A stretch of 64,000 nt of DNA from positions 310,001 through 374,000 of the forward strand of contig NZ_JBHUOP010000004.1 in the NCBI RefSeq assembly GCF_042683685.1. Reading direction: 5' to 3'. Position numbers and translations under genes: made by a program. Origin of the DNA: Timonella corticicola. GTDB taxonomy: Bacteria; Actinomycetota; Actinomycetes; Actinomycetales; Cellulomonadaceae. The notes beneath the pieces were generated by a model. It was not told the DNA's origin, ran no database searches, and saw only the letters and a list, made by a program, of their open reading frames with translations. Shown here in pieces: positions 41,306 to 50,285 of the stretch (position 1 is the stretch's first letter; each line of letters begins with the position of its first letter).

Positions 41306-44300
41306 CTAGGAAGTAGCGGTTTGGAAGTAGTCGTCAAGGGCACGCTCGACTGGGCTCTCCAAGTCCACCGTCATCTCGACGACGGGAACTTGTAGACCGT
41401 CTTGGTTCTTCTGGGTGGTCTCGACAGGGGAGTGGATGTCCCCTTTTCCCATGTAGAAGAAGTCGGTTCCTTCGACATCATCCTTCTTCACGAATACGTG
41501 GAGATCATTTGTGTTACTGAGTAGGGCCTGAATCTCAGCGGACTGTAGAGTGCGCTTTGACTTACTGCACCAGGCGATCTGCGATTGGTTAATAAAACCT
41601 TCTTCGTAGTGCACTGCAGAAGTGATGGTGTCGCTCTTGTGATACGTGATGAAGATTGGGCAGGTCTGAGTTGCACGATCAATTTTGTAGCCATACATCG
41701 TGGACTGTTGGTTGTTTTCCCAGTTAAGCAGCCTGCACACATCCTTACGGGAGTAGCGCATGCCGAGTTTAAGAGGTGTGCTCCAGGAGTACCGGTGCCG
41801 TGCTAAATGCAGGCCCGTTTGCAGGATGTCCTTGAGGTGCTCACGGAACAGTTTGCCAGAGCGGTATTGAGCGAGTATCTGCTCATTGAGGATGTACGCG
41901 CCGTGCTCAACTCGAACAACTGGCTGCGTGCCGTACTTTTTGCGTTCGGCTTCCGTAAAGAAGGAGAGGTCAAAGATACGTCTTATGGAGGTGAGTGTCG
42001 CTTTGTCGGTGCGTAGCCTGTTCTTCTCAAGGAATCTGTGGGTTGCGTCAATGCCGGAAGTGCCGCCCTGCTTAATCAGGAGATCAAGAATGAGTAACTC
42101 ATGTGGGCGTTTGCCGTTGAGGAATTCGGTGGAAGCGTAGGTCAATGTCTGGTGCTCTAAGGCGTTGGGCTTAGAGCTTTCCAGTTTCGTCCTGGTGAGG
42201 AATTGCCAGTAGTTTCCTTCTTTTGATGCGAGGACTACAGGGTCGAGGGTGTCCTGGGTGGCGAAGTCGAACAAGGTCGGAATGCGGTTGAGCCGATACT
42301 GGAGGTCAAGGACTTCCTTTTTCAAGGCTCCCAGCGAGTCCAGTTTGGTTTTAGCTAGCGACTGAAGAACTCGTTCGCGTGCTACCAGATCGAAGTTCAC
42401 TGAAGATACACCGGCAATGGCGCCGGCTTCTTCTGCTTGGATCATCTTTTGGCGGATGAGGTCTTTGTTCCGAGAACTGTCGCCCAGAAGGGCGATAGGG
42501 ACTAGGTAGTTATTTGTGTAGTTCCCAATAAAGTCGATTACAACTAGGTATTCCTTACCGGTGGCTTTGCGGAGTCCTCGACCAAGCTGCTGCGTAAAGA
42601 TGATGCTGGATTGGGTGTTCCTCAGCATGACAACCTGATTCACCGAGGGGATATCTATGCCTTCGTTGAAGATATCGACGGTCAGGATGTAGTCGAGTTC
42701 GCCGCGTTGTAGCGCGCAGACTACGTCTTCTCGGACGCTGATTGGATCGTCACCGGTGAGTGCTTGTGTGCGTAAAGGTTGGTTGTGGACAGTGCGGGTG
42801 TTCAGAAGTGCTGACAGTTCGTGCGCTTCATCTTTGCGGCTGCAGAACATGAGGCCGCGTACCGGAACGCCAGCGTGCCCGTAGGTTTCGAGCGCCTGGA
42901 CTAGGTGAGTTACTCGCTCGGAGGAGATAAGCCGACTGAGATCAGCGGCGTCGCTGATCGTTTGGCCTTGGTCGGTGGTGTATTCGGTTACCCCGTAGTA
43001 GTGAAAGGGCGAGAGCATGTCCTCTTCGAGTGCACGCTGAAGCCGGATCTCGTACGGAACATTGAAGTCGAACAGTTCGTAGATGTTGAATCCGTCGGAC
43101 CTCTCGGGCGTTGCAGTGACGCCCAACAGAAACTGGGGCCGCAGGTAATCCAGTACTCTCCTGTAACTGTCAGCTCCGGCTTTGTGCACTTCATCTATCA
43201 GGATGTAGTCGAAAGATTCAGGGTCGATGGTATGAAGTACATCTGGTCGGGAGAGCGTCTGGATAGTCGCAAACACGTACTTGCGGCCCAGGTCCTTGCT
43301 GCCTCCGGTTAGCTTGCCAAAATCAGTCTGTGGTGCGGAAAGGACTCGTTGGAACTCGTAGATTGCACGGTCGAGGATTTGTTCTCGGTGCACCACGAAT
43401 AGCATTCGTTCAGGCTGGAAGGCGCGTACGTCAAGTGCCGTGAGAATGGTTTTACCCGTCCCGGTAGCAGAAATAACAACCGCTCGTTTCTCCCCGGCGT
43501 CCCGCACTGTTTGGATTTGTATCAGTGCGTCGCGTTGCATCGCATTGGGAACAACGAGCGCGGTTGCCGGTGCCTCATTGGCAGAGCTGTGCGTTGGGAG
43601 GACTCCGCTGGCGATCGCCTCCAGGCCACGTTCTAGGGTGTCTGTTGGATCGGTTTCTTCAGTGAATGGGGTGTCGTAAGTGCCTATTGGGAGGTCGTCA
43701 TTCCCGCCTTCATTCGTGGATTGAACGACTGGAACGTGGCGCGGCACGTAGCGTGATTCGTACTCGGTGATCCACTCGGAGGTCAACAGGACGCTGTTAC
43801 GGGTCTGGTCGTTGAGCGCCGTTTGGATCTGGTGCACGATGTCGCCGTCCGGCATCGCCGCAAACTTGATGTTCCACTCGTTGTTCTTAATGAGCGCAAA
43901 ATGGGTGAGGTTTGAACTTCCAACGATTGCGGTATGCGTGTCAGGCTGCTCGAATAGGTATCCCTTGGCATGAAACCCGCGCTGGTTATCGTTGAAAATC
44001 CGTACGGTGGTGTTTGGGAGGTTGAGGAGTTCGCGGAATACGGATGGTGAGTTGAAGCCGAGGTAGTCCGAAGTGATGATGGTGCCACTCGCACCTGAAT
44101 CGAGGATCGCTTGTTTGAGCAAAGCGATGGCTGAACTGGTCACGAATGCCACTGAGAACGTGAACGATACAGCCGTGTGCAACTCGTGTTTAAGAGCCCG
44201 CAGCATCGTGTTGCCATCAACATTGGCGATTAATTGGGGCTGCTGCGCCCGGTTTGAAGATGTGCTTCGGTCGAGGAAGCCGAAAGTCAAGTCCGCTAGT

Positions 44301-44323
44301 AACGGCTCATGCGGGGCGCTCAT
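41306..44323 (-). CDS. PLD nuclease-like / SF2 helicase / DUF3427 fusion protein
   Basis: The 1005-residue protein has an N-terminal phospholipase D-like domain with one HxK motif (FHAKGYLF, His118/Lys120) and GSSNLTHFAL. An SF2 helicase core follows, with Walker A SATGTGKT (about 285-292), DEVH (377-380), TATPERSDG and motif VI QQLGRGLRKATGK. The C-terminal DUF3427 region ends with FFYMGKGDIH. This layout is found in genome islands with presumed anti-phage or repair roles. Its ATG overlaps the upstream Nudix stop (ATGA), so they are co-translated. Base composition is visibly AT-richer than flanking genes, suggesting transfer. Biochemical activity is inferred only. Confidence 0.9.
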   Translation of the reverse strand: MSAPHEPLLADLTFGFLDRSTSSNRAQQPQLIANVDGNTMLRALKHELHTAVSFTFSVAFVTSSAIALLKQAILDSGASGTIITSDYLGFNSPSVFRELLNLPNTTVRIFNDNQRGFHAKGYLFEQPDTHTAIVGSSNLTHFALIKNNEWNIKFAAMPDGDIVHQIQTALNDQTRNSVLLTSEWITEYESRYVPRHVPVVQSTNEGGNDDLPIGTYDTPFTEETDPTDTLERGLEAIASGVLPTHSSANEAPATALVVPNAMQRDALIQIQTVRDAGEKRAVVISATGTGKTILTALDVRAFQPERMLFVVHREQILDRAIYEFQRVLSAPQTDFGKLTGGSKDLGRKYVFATIQTLSRPDVLHTIDPESFDYILIDEVHKAGADSYRRVLDYLRPQFLLGVTATPERSDGFNIYELFDFNVPYEIRLQRALEEDMLSPFHYYGVTEYTTDQGQTISDAADLSRLISSERVTHLVQALETYGHAGVPVRGLMFCSRKDEAHELSALLNTRTVHNQPLRTQALTGDDPISVREDVVCALQRGELDYILTVDIFNEGIDIPSVNQVVMLRNTQSSIIFTQQLGRGLRKATGKEYLVVIDFIGNYTNNYLVPIALLGDSSRNKDLIRQKMIQAEEAGAIAGVSSVNFDLVARERVLQSLAKTKLDSLGALKKEVLDLQYRLNRIPTLFDFATQDTLDPVVLASKEGNYWQFLTRTKLESSKPNALEHQTLTYASTEFLNGKRPHELLILDLLIKQGGTSGIDATHRFLEKNRLRTDKATLTSIRRIFDLSFFTEAERKKYGTQPVVRVEHGAYILNEQILAQYRSGKLFREHLKDILQTGLHLARHRYSWSTPLKLGMRYSRKDVCRLLNWENNQQSTMYGYKIDRATQTCPIFITYHKSDTITSAVHYEEGFINQSQIAWCSKSKRTLQSAEIQALLSNTNDLHVFVKKDDVEGTDFFYMGKGDIHSPVETTQKNQDGLQVPVVEMTVDLESPVERALDDYFQTATS

Positions 44324-44712
44324 GAGAACTTGGAAACGAGTAGTTCCACCGCGGGTACATCGGCCGGCGCCCATTCAACGGTGTGGAGGTCGTTTGGGTC
44401 CAGCCAGCGCTCTTCGGAGTGTTCGGTGAGGGTTGGGGCGCCTTGGATGATTTCGCACAGGTATGTTGTCAGTGAAACGATGCCGAAGTCATATTGATGG
44501 TCGGTGGTGGTGACGAACTCTCCCACCTGGATGGTGCAGCCAAGTTCCTCTTCGATTTCGCGTTTCAGCGCTTCCGGGGCACTTTCTCCTACTTCAACTT
44601 TTCCGCCGGGGAACTCCCATAATCCGGCCAAGCTCATATTGGGGCCACGCTTGCATGCGAATATCTGGCTGTTCTTTATGATGACGGCGCCGACGACGGT
44701 TATGTGCTTCAC
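44320..44712 (-). CDS. Nudix hydrolase (MutT/NudG-like) coupled to helicase
   Basis: The roughly 130-residue protein has a complete Nudix box, G-x5-E-x7-REIEEELG, within GKVEVGESAPEALKREIEEE, plus the MutT-like start VVGAVIIKNSQIFACKRG and LAGLWEFPGG. Such enzymes cleave damaged or modified (deoxy)nucleoside triphosphates. I chose the GTG at 44712 behind GGGGA; a TTG four codons upstream is possible. It is translationally coupled to the PLD-helicase gene, which suggests a joint function rather than general housekeeping MutT. Confidence 0.9.
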   Translation of the reverse strand: MKHITVVGAVIIKNSQIFACKRGPNMSLAGLWEFPGGKVEVGESAPEALKREIEEELGCTIQVGEFVTTTDHQYDFGIVSLTTYLCEIIQGAPTLTEHSEERWLDPNDLHTVEWAPADVPAVELLVSKFS

Positions 44713-44923
44713 AGGGGTCCCCAACCTAAGTCTCTAATTTGAGCTCAGGCGATGGAAGCGCAAGAGCCATGTTGAGCTTACGAAAATCTGCTCCGACAAG
44801 CTAGGACCCTGCGACGGTGTCGTGTCTCTGGGCTGCTTTGGGTTTTACGACTGATTAGCGACGACGTCACAAGCCACAGCGCATCGTGCGTTGCGGCGTG
44901 AGTTGGGTGGCGTCTACATCTGT

Positions 44924-44954
44924 GGGGCTCGGACCGTTGAACGGTCCGAGCCCT
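44924..44954 (-). terminator. Terminator of Yip1-like gene
   Basis: A perfect GGGCTCGGACCGT stem with a tiny loop lies 33 bp past the stop. The remaining 44713-44923 shows no gene. Confidence 0.75.
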
Positions 44955-44986
44955 CACGGGTTGGTGGTAGGTCGATCAGGGGATGG

Positions 44987-45679
44987 TCAGAAGTAATAGC
45001 CGCTCACGTCGAACACGTAGAACGCCGCGGGGAATACCCACACGGCGAGTTGCAAGGTCACGTACAACATCATGTTTGTGCGCCGACCACTGGAACTCGC
45101 GCCGAGCATGAGCCCACCGAAAACTGGGGGAAGTACGAGCCCGCAGGCGGAAAGGACGAGGAAGAGCCCGAAGGTCAGTGGCGTAACGAGATTTGAGGAA
45201 ATGGTCAGAATCAAGAGCGGCACTGACCAGAGCGTTGTCAGATAGGTTTGGGCAACCGCAGCGCTCAAGGCATCGATGAACGATATCCGTTGCCTGGTGA
45301 CGAAACCGGTGACCATTCCAAGCAGAGCCAGGATGGGCCAAACCAGTACAACAACGATTTGAGCGGCGAGCATACCGAACAACTGGGTGCCTGCTGCCTC
45401 AGCAGATCTGTACGGGTCGTCGGTCATTGGAAAGTTGAAGCTAAGAACGAGCACGAGGACGCATTGCAGCAGGGCGATTTGAGTGAGTGCGTTGTGTTGC
45501 GGTTTGCTGTGCCATTTAAGGAGTTTGATGCTGCGGCTCGGGTTGAACGCGAGGATCGCGCCCGTTGCAGCTAAGAGAACGCGAAACGGTTTGGGCTGTT
45601 GAGCATGAGGCTGCTGGGGTGGGTGCGGAGGCGGTGCGGGTAGTTCGTGGGGCAGTGGTGCGAAGCTTTGGAAACTCAT
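44987..45679 (-). CDS. Yip1-like polytopic membrane protein
   Basis: The 230-residue protein has a Pro/His/Gln-rich cytoplasmic start (PLPHELPAPPPHPPQQPHAQ) and then about five membrane helices. The layout (helix, amphipathic linker, then four helices with LALLGMVTGFVTRQRISFIDALSAA) resembles the bacterial Yip1/YIF1 group; function is unknown. GGAG lies 8 nt before the ATG at 45679. In-frame codons upstream are rejected for lack of a ribosome site. It is followed by a terminator. Confidence 0.75.
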   Translation of the reverse strand: MSFQSFAPLPHELPAPPPHPPQQPHAQQPKPFRVLLAATGAILAFNPSRSIKLLKWHSKPQHNALTQIALLQCVLVLVLSFNFPMTDDPYRSAEAAGTQLFGMLAAQIVVVLVWPILALLGMVTGFVTRQRISFIDALSAAVAQTYLTTLWSVPLLILTISSNLVTPLTFGLFLVLSACGLVLPPVFGGLMLGASSSGRRTNMMLYVTLQLAVWVFPAAFYVFDVSGYYF

Positions 45680-45828
45680 TTGTTCTCCTCGGTCGGTTGT
45701 GGTCAACATCGAGGCTATGGGTGTGGTTGAGCAGGCTAGACGGTATCCACATGGGGAGTCCGTCATCCGCAATTACCCGTGGTAACTAGGCCGCAACCAA
45801 TTTGTGTGTTAACGCGAGCCGAGCCGCG

Positions 45829-45897
45829 TCGATGGGGTCTTTTTCGTCCGAGTCCACACTTTTTAACTATGCACCCGGACGAAAAACACCCCACCGA
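45829..45897. repeat. Family A inverted repeat (27-bp arms, four mismatches)
   Basis: Arms 45829-45855 and 45871-45897 resemble those at 11660-11726 in order of motifs: GATGGG, a T-run, GTCCG, then the reverse. It lies in a 600-bp gap upstream of the Yip1-like gene; 45898-46008 shows only a GTAACG/CGTTAC palindrome near 45939. Confidence 0.75.
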
Positions 45898-46020
45898 GGG
45901 GGAGGTGCTAGAGAACGTCAACAGGTAGAGGCGACAGGGTAACGAACGTTACGTTTCTTAACGGTTGTTCGTAGGGTGAACGTGCTGGAGTTCGGGAGCG
46001 TGCTCGGGCATACTGGAATG

Positions 46021-46119
46021 GTGCCAAACACTGAACGCGAGAACCTGATGACCGGGCGTGGAGCCGTTGCTCCGTCCGTAGGGTCGCTGTTCGCTGGCGC
46101 ATGTTGTTGCTGTTGTTGA
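46021..46119 (+). CDS. Poly-cysteine leader peptide upstream of a small hypothetical gene
   Basis: A 32-codon ORF starts at GTG 46021 (an ATG lies one codon upstream) and ends SLFAGACCCCC then TGA: five consecutive Cys codons directly before the stop. A -10-like CATACT ends six bases before the GTG and there is no ribosome site, so a leaderless mRNA is likely. This is the layout of the leaderless poly-Cys attenuator ORFs described in mycobacteria. The next gene on the strand is the 97-residue hypothetical at 46286, then T-box-ileS. The ORF is plain in the sequence; its role is inferred. Confidence 0.7.
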   Translation: MPNTERENLMTGRGAVAPSVGSLFAGACCCCC

Positions 46120-46285
46120 TCCGATTCCCCACCCGAACACGAATCAATCCAGCGCGAATCGCATCCCACTCCTAACACTGCTGAATCATGCAGTGAGGCG
46201 TATCTGCACGCGGGAAACCTGTCCCGCCGCCTAACGGGAACAACGGGAGAGCGAGCGCACAGCACCGAAAGAACCCATAACACTC

Positions 46286-46579
46286 ATGTCACTCGACGTC
46301 GCCACCCCACAGGCAAAACACGTTGCATTCCCCACAACATCGGCCCACACCGCGCACGGTGTCCGCACCGCAACGTTGGACCGCGCACCCTATGCTGCCG
46401 CACCAACCACCACAACGGAACACGACAGTAAAACTGGCCGGATCGTCGCCAATCAGAAAACCGCACGCAACACCACGCCAGAAGCGGAATTTGACGAAAT
46501 TTCGCGGAAACTGACCGCTGGACCGCTCACCCTCGAATATCTTGTGTCGTACGCCATTGAGGCGTACTCGAAACGCTGA
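46286..46579 (+). CDS. Small hypothetical protein behind poly-Cys leader
   Basis: The 97-residue product is Ala/Thr-rich and low in order for 65 residues, then has a helical end, LTLEYLVSYAIEAYSKR. There is no signal peptide, cysteine or recognised motif. Codons favour G/C in third position, which supports it being real; the ribosome site is weak. It is the only gene between the poly-Cys leader (166 bp upstream) and the ileS T-box promoter, so it would be the attenuator's target. It could also be a spurious frame. Confidence 0.5.
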   Translation: MSLDVATPQAKHVAFPTTSAHTAHGVRTATLDRAPYAAAPTTTTEHDSKTGRIVANQKTARNTTPEAEFDEISRKLTAGPLTLEYLVSYAIEAYSKR

Positions 46580-46669
46580 CAAACCGGGCGCTCAAGACTG
46601 CGACCAGTGAGGCCGACAACGAGCAAGACACCACCCGGCGAGATGCTGTCGGCGCGTCGCGGTGCACGA

Positions 46670-46699
46670 TGTGACAGCGCGGCCCAACAGGACTAGGAT
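46670..46699 (+). promoter_or_regulatory. Predicted promoter of T-box-ileS
   Basis: A -35-like TGTGAC (46670-46675) and -10 TAGGAT (46694-46699) are separated by 18 bp. Transcription would start near 46706, at the 5' end of the T-box. Confidence 0.6.
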
Positions 46700-46705
46700 G
46701 GTAAA

Positions 46706-47008
46706 GATTTTTGAGCGTTGATCCGGCAATCACCGGGGAGCTTCCGGAAGAACCGGCTTAGTCACGCGTCGCGGTCACCGTAAGGCCCGCGTGCGCATCG
46801 CAAGATGCGTGATGCCCGCGAAGCACAGCCTCAGTAGAACCGGACGGGGAGGCCCGTCACAGCCTAGGAGAGCGGTCGAAGACATATGCGCGAATTCCCC
46901 GAAATGGGGAACCACGTCATCTTTGGCAAGCGGGGTGGTACCGCGGCCCAACGCACACGCGTTTTGGAGTTCGTCCTCGCACATCGAATGCATAGGTCCA
47001 CCCAGGAG
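46706..47008 (+). ncRNA. T-box riboswitch (Ile), translational type
   Basis: The leader shows GAGCGTTGATCCGGCAATCACCGG with specifier ATC (46729-46731) in an ultrashort stem I, GGAAGAAC, a long variable middle, the T-box GGGGTGGTACCGCGG (46932-46946), CGTCCTCGC, and a CCACCC segment overlapping AGGAG, the ileS ribosome site. This is the actinobacterial translational T-box: uncharged tRNA-Ile binding frees the ribosome site. Long open frames across it are not protein. Confidence 0.95.
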
Positions 47009-47018
47009 CGCCACCAAG

Positions 47019-50000
47019 ATGAGCCTTGGCCCGAATAACTCGTATCCGCTGCACCGCGACCAAAAAGGCGTGCAAGCGTCCCCGCACCTGCCAACGCTTG
47101 AGGAAGATGTCCTTGAGTATTGGAAAAAGGACGATACTTTCCAGGCCTCCATTGACCAGCGTGATGCTGGGGTTGATGGCTCGAACGAGTTCGTGTTCTA
47201 TGACGGCCCTCCCTTTGCGAACGGCCTGCCGCACTACGGCCATCTTCTGACTGGTTACGCCAAGGATGTTGTGCCTCGTTTTGAGACGATGCGCGGTAAG
47301 CGGGTTGAGCGTCGTTTTGGGTGGGACACGCACGGTTTGCCTGCGGAGCTTGAGGCTGAGCGGATCCTCGGTATCACGGATAAGTCCCAGATCGAAGAGA
47401 TGGGTATCGGTACGTTCAATGAGGCGTGCCGCACTTCGGTGCTGAAGTACACGAAGGAATGGGAAACCTATGTGACCCGCCAGGCGCGCTGGGTTGACTT
47501 CGAGAACGACTACAAGACCCTTGACGTGACGTTCATGGAGTCTGTTATCTGGGCGTTTAAGACTCTGCATGACAAGGACTTGGCTTACGAGGGTTATCGT
47601 GTGCTGCCGTACTGCTGGCATGACGAAACCCCGCTGTCCAACCACGAACTGCGCATGGATGATGACGTCTATCAATCGCGTCAGGACCCTGCGCTGACCG
47701 TTGGGTTGCGCCTTGACTCGGGCGAACTCGCACTGATCTGGACCACCACGCCGTGGACTTTGCCGTCCAACCAGGCCGTCGCTGTCGGACCGGATGTGGA
47801 CTACGTGATCGTGGCTCCGGGCACGGACTCGGCATTCGCGGGGGACAAGGTACTTCTCGGTGCCGCGCGCCTGTCCGCGTATGCGAAGGAACTCGGCGAG
47901 GACGCAACCGTCCTGGAAACCGTGAAGGGTTCACAGCTTGCGGGCCGCCGCTACGCTCCAGCGTTCCCATACTTCGCAAACGACCCAGAAAACCCTGCCC
48001 AGCACCAGATCATCGTCGCGGACTACGTGACCACCGAAGACGGTACGGGTCTGGTCCACCAGGCGCCAGCGTTCGGTGAAGACGACATGATCGCCTGCGA
48101 CGCCGTGGGCATCAAGCCCGTTGTGACCGTGGATGAGAAGGGCCAGTTCAACGCTCTCGTGCCGGACTACACCGGCCAGCAGGTGTTCGACGCCAACCCA
48201 GCGGTCATCAAGGACCTCAAGGAAGGCACCGGACCGCTCGCGCACGTTGCGCCAGAACTGCGCGCCAAGGTCATCCGCCACGAAACCTATCAGCACTCCT
48301 ACCCACACTGCTGGCGCTGCCGTAACCCGCTGATCTACAAGGCCGTGTCCTCGTGGTTCGTTCGCGTGACCCAGTTCCGCGACCGCATGGTTGAGCTGAA
48401 CGAGGACATCACCTGGACCCCGGAGCACATCAAGCACGGACAGTTCGGTAAGTGGCTTGAGGGCGCACGTGACTGGTCGATCTCGCGTAACCGCTACTTC
48501 GGTACCCCAATCCCCGTGTGGGTTTCGGACAACCCGGAGTACCCACGTACGGACGTGTATGGTTCTTTAGCTGAGCTCGAAGCCGACTTCGGCCGCCTGC
48601 CACTCAACGACAAGGGCGAGCCTGACCTGCACCGCCCATACATCGATGACTTGACCCGGCCAAACCCGGACGACCCGACCGGCCAGTCCACGATGCGTCG
48701 CATCCCTGACGTTTTGGACGTGTGGTTCGACTCCGGTTCGATGCCGTTCGCGCAGGTCCACTACCCGTTCGAGAACCGTGACTGGTTCGAGCACCACTAC
48801 CCAGGCGACTTCATCGTCGAGTACATCGGTCAGACGCGCGGCTGGTTCTACCTGCTGCACGTGCTCGCGACCGCTCTGTTTGACCGCCCCGCGTTCCGCA
48901 CGGCTGTCAGCCACGGAATCGTGCTCGGTTCGGATGGCCGCAAGATGTCGAAGTCGCTGCGCAACTACCCGGACGTGTCCGAGGTATTGAACCGTGACGG
49001 CTCCGACGCGATGCGCTGGTTCCTGATGTCCTCGCCGATTCTGCGCGGTGGAAACCTGATCGTGACCGAGGACGGTATCCGCGATTCGGTGCGTCAGGTG
49101 CTGCTGCCGGTGTGGTCCACGTACTACTTCTTCACGCTGTATGCGGGTGCCGCTAACGGCGGTGAGGGCTATGTCGCTCGCGCTGTGCGCGCCGACGAGG
49201 TGGCCGGGCTGCCGGATATGGACCGTTACCTGCTGGCTCGCACCCACAACCTGGTTGCGAGCGTCACCGAGCAGATGGACCGCTACGACATCGCTGGCGC
49301 GTGCGAGTCCGTGCGCGAATACCTCGACGCCCTGACCAACTGGTATGTGCGCACCCAGCGTGACCGCTTCTGGCGCGAGGACCACAACGCATTCAACACG
49401 TTGTTCACGGCCCTCGAAACCCTCACTCGCGTCATGGCGCCGTTGGCACCACTGCTCGCCGAGGAAGTATGGCGCGGCCTGACCGGCGGACGTTCCGTCC
49501 ACCTCCAGGACTGGGTTGACCTGTCCGGCTCGTTCGGCGAGGTGCTGATTGCCGACGATACCCTCGTTGGCACCATGGAGCAGGTTCGCAACGCGGTATC
49601 GCTTGGGTTGTCGTTGCGCAAAGCGAACAAGCAGCGTGTGCGCCAACCGCTCGCCAAACTCACGGTGGTTGTTCCTGACCAGCAGACCCTGTCTCCGTAC
49701 ACGAACATTCTCGCGTCTGAGTTGAATGTCAAGAGCGTTGAGCTGACTGAACTGTCTGAGGAAGCGACGGCAGCGTACGGCATCACGCAGAACCTTGCCG
49801 TGAACGCCCGTGCGGCCGGTCCACGTTTGGGCCGCGGCGTGCAGGCGGTCATCAAGGCCGCGAAGGCTGGCGACTGGTCCGTTGTTGACGATGCCGTTGT
49901 GGTGCGCACCGCTGACGGTGACGTTGCACTTGAGGAATCCGAGTACGAACTCACCACGGTTGTTGGCGGGGGAGCGGACGGCCAGATCGCGGCTGCGGTG

Positions 50001-50285
50001 CTTGCTGGCGGCGGATTCGTGGTCTTGGACCTCGCGCTCACTCCAGAGCTTTTGGCAGAAGGCTACGCACGTGACGTGATCCGTGACGTTCAGGACGCAC
50101 GTAAGGGTGCTGGCCTAGATGTAGCTGACCGGATCAACCTCACGCTGACCGTCCCTGAAGAGTACGCACCGGCTGTTGAAGCGAACCGAGAGTTGATCAT
50201 GCGCGAAACCCTCGCGTTGACGCTGTCGGTTGTGGCCGCCTCCGTTGACGAGCGTGCCGTAGCAGTAGAAAAGGCTGAAGCGTGA
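47019..50285 (+). CDS. ileS: Isoleucyl-tRNA synthetase (type 2, eukaryote-like)
   Basis: The 1088-residue class I synthetase charges tRNA-Ile. Motifs are HYGH at 72-75, then FGWDTHGLPAELEAE, and KMSKS in GRKMSKSLRNYPD. The sequence (YCWHDETPLSNHELRMDD) follows the type 2 IleRS group, which is less sensitive to mupirocin than type 1. The HxGH order is normal, not the swapped form of hyper-resistant enzymes. The frame is open upstream through the T-box; the ATG at 47019 follows AGGAG. folC overlaps its stop by 4 bp. Confidence 0.97.
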   Translation: MSLGPNNSYPLHRDQKGVQASPHLPTLEEDVLEYWKKDDTFQASIDQRDAGVDGSNEFVFYDGPPFANGLPHYGHLLTGYAKDVVPRFETMRGKRVERRFGWDTHGLPAELEAERILGITDKSQIEEMGIGTFNEACRTSVLKYTKEWETYVTRQARWVDFENDYKTLDVTFMESVIWAFKTLHDKDLAYEGYRVLPYCWHDETPLSNHELRMDDDVYQSRQDPALTVGLRLDSGELALIWTTTPWTLPSNQAVAVGPDVDYVIVAPGTDSAFAGDKVLLGAARLSAYAKELGEDATVLETVKGSQLAGRRYAPAFPYFANDPENPAQHQIIVADYVTTEDGTGLVHQAPAFGEDDMIACDAVGIKPVVTVDEKGQFNALVPDYTGQQVFDANPAVIKDLKEGTGPLAHVAPELRAKVIRHETYQHSYPHCWRCRNPLIYKAVSSWFVRVTQFRDRMVELNEDITWTPEHIKHGQFGKWLEGARDWSISRNRYFGTPIPVWVSDNPEYPRTDVYGSLAELEADFGRLPLNDKGEPDLHRPYIDDLTRPNPDDPTGQSTMRRIPDVLDVWFDSGSMPFAQVHYPFENRDWFEHHYPGDFIVEYIGQTRGWFYLLHVLATALFDRPAFRTAVSHGIVLGSDGRKMSKSLRNYPDVSEVLNRDGSDAMRWFLMSSPILRGGNLIVTEDGIRDSVRQVLLPVWSTYYFFTLYAGAANGGEGYVARAVRADEVAGLPDMDRYLLARTHNLVASVTEQMDRYDIAGACESVREYLDALTNWYVRTQRDRFWREDHNAFNTLFTALETLTRVMAPLAPLLAEEVWRGLTGGRSVHLQDWVDLSGSFGEVLIADDTLVGTMEQVRNAVSLGLSLRKANKQRVRQPLAKLTVVVPDQQTLSPYTNILASELNVKSVELTELSEEATAAYGITQNLAVNARAAGPRLGRGVQAVIKAAKAGDWSVVDDAVVVRTADGDVALEESEYELTTVVGGGADGQIAAAVLAGGGFVVLDLALTPELLAEGYARDVIRDVQDARKGAGLDVADRINLTLTVPEEYAPAVEANRELIMRETLALTLSVVAASVDERAVAVEKAEA

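Noticed and set aside
40415..41395. Open frame antisense to proC
   Set aside because: Shadow of proC; Arg/His-rich composition without domains.
46791..47018. 76-codon N-terminal extension of ileS
   Set aside because: The stretch is the T-box leader, and the ribosome site and family start are at 47019.
48567..49646. Open frame antisense to ileS
   Set aside because: Shadow of ileS; no motif or start signal.
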